This document shows positions 7,381 to 10,750 of a stretch of 10,750 nucleotides of DNA, piece by piece (the stretch's first letter is position 1; each line of letters opens with the position of its first letter). A model generated the notes under the pieces. That model made no database searches. It was not told the origin of the DNA and saw only the letters and a program-made list of their open reading frames with translations. The stretch is from the NCBI GenBank assembly GCA_001430745.1, contig KQ482066.1, forward strand, positions 306,414-317,163, in the 5' to 3' direction. The translations under genes were made by a program, and so were the position numbers. The DNA is from Auxenochlorella pyrenoidosa (lineage: Eukaryota > Chlorophyta > Trebouxiophyceae > Chlorellales > Chlorellaceae).

Positions 7381-10300
7381 ATGGCCCGCCTCGCTGCAGC
7401 GGCGAGCGGGAGGGGAGGCTCACGGCTGGGAGGAGCTTTGCTGCTGTTGGCAGTGGGATTCGGGGCACTGGTGAGCGAAAGATTGTGCGCCAGGTTCCCG
7501 CCGGCGGTGCCGCCAACGTGTGCTCTTGCAGCTAGCTGGATCGCAGCCCCGCTGGGGTGCAGCAAAAGGGATGGAGCTTGAAATGAGTTGAACTCCTCCT
7601 TCATGGTATTTTCAAGCGCCAAAACCAGCCGGCCTGCGCATCTCGTCCCTGCCTGCCCGAAGCTGTGGAGCTCTTCGTGGGAGACAACGAGAGCGACGCT
7701 GGCAGCATGCAGCAGCTGCCCTGCCTGCCCCTCGCTTGCCAAGAGGTGGGAATAGTGCAGTGCTGAGCGCAGCAGCGGTCATTGTCGCATGTGCATTTGA
7801 ACTGCGGGGTGCATGTCTCCTCTCAAATGCCTGGTATTGCCTGCCCGCATGCAGCACACTAGGAGTGACGCAGCCTGCAGTGGCCGCAGTGCTCACGGGT
7901 GCAGCAGCAGCAGCAGCAGCAGCTTTGGAGGCAGAAGATCGAGGAGCAGCCGCTTCCGGGGCAGCCGATCGAGGGGCAGCAGCAGATACGCCGGGCAGCA
8001 CGGCTGCTGGCAGCAGAGGCAGCGAGGGTGAGAGCGGGGGCGGGGCCAGCAGCCATTATGGCGGTCCGGCAGCAGGGTATGGCGGCGCCACGCCGCTCTT
8101 CCCATCCCAGCGATACAAGCTGCCGCCCGAGTGTGCCAAGCACACCGTACTGTACTCCGGCATTTACGCTGACCTGGCGGGCGTGCTGTCCGCCCGGCCA
8201 GACGGCATCACAGAGGCGGGTACGTGCTGGGCATGGACAGCGGGGGGGCGGGCCGGGCACAGTGCCTGCGCAACTGTCAGACGCACGTGGTGGCATGACT
8301 TGCCCAGCAGGAGTGGGTTTGTTGGCACCTTGCAGGAGCGGTCAGCCAATTGTGCCTGCGCATCGCGCCCTCCCCCTTGCGGCGCAGACCTTGAGGCGTG
8401 TGCCATTCCGTACGCCACCAACAAGCCGTGAGCAGAAACGAGGTCCCCCTGTCGCTCTGCGCCCGCTCGGCTGCCTGGTTCCTGGGCGCGGCCGCGCTGC
8501 CAGCCCCGGAGCGCGCCCGACCGCGCCTCCCTGCTTGCTGCCGGCGCGTGCAGGGACGCGTGGGCGGTGTCGGACGTCAGGCGCCTGCTGATGTTCAACA
8601 ACTCGCTGTACGCCCTCGAGTGAGCACCGCCAGGCCCCGGCACTAGAGGGTCTGCATGTGGGCCAGCCCAGGAGTGCCGCTGGGCCTGGCGCCGGCGCTG
8701 GGGAGGCTGCAGCGCCTGGGCAGCAGCAGGGCTGGGACGGCAGCGGCCCCCTGCGGGCAGCACCCCGCCAGGCGGGCCTTCAGGGGCGGCCCTGCCGGGC
8801 CCCCTGCGCTGCAGGGACCCCTGGACCTGGCGCAACCGCAGCGAGGGCCAGCGCATCCCCCTCTCAGGGCAGCACTACTGGGGGCTGCTGGGCATTGAGG
8901 AGGTGGCCCAGAGGTGGGCGCGCCCGAACGGCCTGCCCGGGGGACGTCTTGTGTGGTGGTGGTGGTGCTGGTGTGTGAGTGTGGGAGGGGGACCCACAGC
9001 GCTGCTGCCACCATGACCCTTGCTCTGGAGCAGTGAACGCCACATGCGAGCTGCTGCCGATGCGGCACTCCTGCGTTGCAGCCTGCACACAGCCTGGAGA
9101 TGCCTGCGCATGCCCATGAGGCCGCGCCCCCCCACCCACCCACCCACCCCCCGCCCCCACCCACCACCCCCGCAGGTGGGGCCTGCCCAACCTGGAGTTT
9201 GTGCTGCCCCTGCGGGACTGCGGCATCGTTAATTCGCCCAACGCCAACGGCTCGCTCTGCATCTCGCTCAGCATGGCCAAGCAGCGGCAGCAGTTTGACT
9301 TGACCATCCCTGAAGGGCAGTGGATAGAATACGTGAGCAGCCAGGGTGTGATGGTGTGGGGGGGTCTTGAGCCAGGGGCAAGCTCCAAGGCCGTGCCGCT
9401 CCCTAAGTGCCGGCTGCCGTTTGACTCGCTGCTGGCAAGCCCTGGCGCAGCGGGCGTGCCACCTTGCACCCACACACCCTTCTGCACCCCTGCCCTGCAG
9501 CAAATGGACAAGTGGGTGCGCGAGGAGGACCCCTTCCCCTGGGAGGACAAGGAGGAGAAGGCGATAGCCAGGTGGGCGCGCCGCCGCACCACTGTCCATG
9601 CCCGCCCCCGCCCTCTTGCCCGGCAGGCGCTCGGGGGCAGCGCCGCGCCTGCACTTGCCGCCTGCCTCCCCCCCCGCCTGCCCATCCGCTTCCTACTGCA
9701 TGCCATTGAAGAGCAGCAGATGGGCGCCCCCTGGCGCAGGTACACAGCCTTCTGCCCCTACTGGGCGTCAGCCCCCAAGGAGATGCGGCAGGACCGGTGG
9801 GGCAACGAGATCACGGTGCGCCGCGCTGTGGCGCTGTGCCTGCTGCGGCTGCGGTTGGTGGTCGTGTCAGGCGGCCATGCTACGCCGTCCCCCGCGGCTG
9901 CGCTGCTGCGCTGGCGCTGCGTTGCGCCTGCACCTGTGATGCTGTGCCCGCCGGCGTGTGTGGCTCTGCTGCCGGGCCTGCCCAGGCGGCGCGGGGTCTG
10001 GCGCGGCCCCTTGCTGCAGCCTAGTGGGCACACCGGCAGTGCAGCCCACCACCACGTCAACATCCGCTGCTGCATCGCGTGCCGATCCCGCTTGGATGCC
10101 GTGGGGGCCGCAGCTCCGAGCCTGTTTGGTGGCCCCTTGCCCGGGCCTCCCCACAACCACCACTCGAGCGCACCTCTGCCTTACATGTTCTCCGCAGTGC
10201 CCGCGCACCCACTATGTGGAGCTGGCTAAGAACAGCAGCGACGCGCTGGACGTGCGCTGCAGCGGCTGCAAGAACAGCCCGCCCGACCAGCCGGGCGGCT

Positions 10301-10606
10301 ACATCAAGCTGTCGGAGCAGCGGCGCTGGAAGTACGCGCTGGACACCGACGGCTGGGGGCCCGCGCTGCGCTTCTACAAGCTGCTGGGGGGAGGTGGGGT
10401 GGGTGGGCGGGCGGGTGTTGGGCGGGCTTCCCATGCATGCTGGCGCGGCGCGGCGCGCCCTCTTGCCCACCAGGCAGCCATGCAGCTGGGCCCACCTCGC
10501 CACCCATGCTTCCCCTGGCCTTGCACCTCCATGGTTGCAGGCTGGACCATCCTGAAGGATTTTAGTCTGGAGCACCTCTGGTTCTTCCCGGCGCTGCAGC
10601 CCTGGG
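7381..10606 (+). CDS. GT90 (CAP10/POGLUT-like) glycosyltransferase, 3' partial, at least 11 exons
   Basis: Exons: 7381-7470, 7629-7745, 7874-8219, 8388-8427, 8554-8619, 8815-8913, 9176-9332, 9501-9571, 9740-9815, 10198-10393, 10541-10606, continuing beyond the window; phases agree and give 441 residues so far. Exon 1 encodes a basic N-terminus and one hydrophobic segment (LGGALLLLAVGFGAL), a type II signal anchor. Exons 2-3 give an acidic and then Ala-rich stem. The catalytic part starts near RYKLPPECAKHTVLYSGIY (about 151 on). Landmarks: QHYWGLLGIEEV, WGLPNLEFVLPLRDCG (254-269; relatives have PDVEFVxNxxD), FPWEDKEEKAIAR, CPRTHYVELAKNSSDALDV (355 on), QRRWKYALDTDGWGPALRFY (395-414) and LLGGGWTILKDFS with FFPALQPW, matching the KYxxxxDG and LLxxGSVxxK region of GT90. 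Family knowledge: GT90 members are ER/Golgi O-glucosyl- or xylosyltransferases; donor and acceptor cannot be read here. Exons 4-11 are firm; the boundaries of exons 1-3 are less sure, with the 7874 acceptor chosen by phase. Confidence 0.85.
7901..7921 (+). repeat. (GCA)7 tract encoding polyalanine in the GT90 stem
   Basis: Seven GCA codons in a row, followed by GCT, give eight alanines in the stem between the membrane anchor and the catalytic domain. It is an expandable trinucleotide repeat in a coding exon. Confidence 0.8.
9127..9175 (+). repeat. CCCA-rich polypyrimidine tract before the GT90 exon 7 acceptor
   Basis: Repeated CCCA units and C-runs lead into CGCAG at 9171-9175. Near the start of the same intron, 8953-8996 is G- and GT-rich, so the two ends could pair. 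Confidence 0.7.
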
Positions 10607-10750
10607 GTGAGGCCCGCGCCTGCCGGCCAGGCTGCCTGCCTGCCTGCCGCGTTCTCGATGCCGACCACGAGAGCTGCCAGCTCAGGAGCTGCAGGCTCGC
10701 CACGCCGCCAGACCTGCCATCCGAGGCAGCCCCCCCCCCCCCCCCCCTGC
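10607..10750 (+). other. Start of GT90 intron 11, ending in a C18 tract at the window edge
   Basis: The donor G|GTGAGG follows FFPALQPW. The stretch holds a short (TGCC)n repeat near 10632-10648 and ends in 18 C (10730-10747) then TGC. This matches the C-run plus GCAG acceptors elsewhere in the window, so the next exon probably begins just past the edge. Confidence 0.55.

Noticed and set aside
7167..7742. Minus-strand open frame of 191 codons over the GT90 start region
   Set aside because: It runs antisense to GT90 exons 1 and 2, whose plus-strand reading gives a membrane anchor in phase with an acidic stem; no family motif seen.
9660..9739. Possible extra coding segment (RFLLHAIEEQQMGAPW) before GT90 exon 9
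   Set aside because: It looks protein-like, but no upstream acceptor has the phase needed after exon 8; only the CGCAG at 9735-9739 fits.
9201..10229. Plus-strand open frame of 342 codons as one exon
   Set aside because: GT90 motifs in it are interrupted by C-rich introns with clear GTGAGC/GTGGGC donors and GCAG acceptors; the part after 9816 reads intron sequence.

Overview
The window looks like nuclear DNA of a GC-rich green alga (chlorophyte). The genes are cut into many short exons. Donors are mostly GTGAGC, GTGCGC or GTGGGC, and acceptors are GCAG after long C-rich tracts. The predicted proteins resemble plant-type and algal families. I cannot name the species; a Chlorella/Micractinium-like trebouxiophyte or a selenastracean would fit, but this is inference from composition and intron style. 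All gene models below were assembled by eye from splice sites, exon phases and conserved family motifs.

Layout: (1) 2-4299, plus strand, the 3' part of a GT31 beta-1,3-galactosyltransferase-like gene in 11 exons; its true start lies upstream of the window. (2) 4300-5137, a convergent intergenic or 3' UTR stretch without a convincing gene. (3) 5138-6304, minus strand, a four-exon gene for a small six-helix cation diffusion facilitator (CDF/MTP-type metal transporter) with no C-terminal domain and degenerate metal-site motifs. (4) 6305-7380, a divergent intergenic region of about 1.1 kb, less GC-rich, holding a 13-bp direct repeat and a pair of near-identical palindromes facing each other across about 100 bp. 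(5) 7381 to the right edge, plus strand, a GT90 (CAP10/POGLUT-like) glycosyltransferase gene with a type II membrane anchor in exon 1; the gene runs out of the window after 10606.

Two of the three genes are predicted secretory-pathway glycosyltransferases (GT31 and GT90) acting on glycoprotein or wall glycans. The metal transporter between them could in principle supply Golgi Mn2+, which GT31 enzymes need, but this link is only inferred from neighbourhood. The most interesting points are the extra N-terminal module on the GT31 enzyme, the stripped-down CDF protein, introns whose G-rich 5' ends can pair with C-rich 3' ends, and the paired palindromes in the divergent intergenic region. I see no bacterial operon, CRISPR array, tRNA, rRNA or intact transposon.
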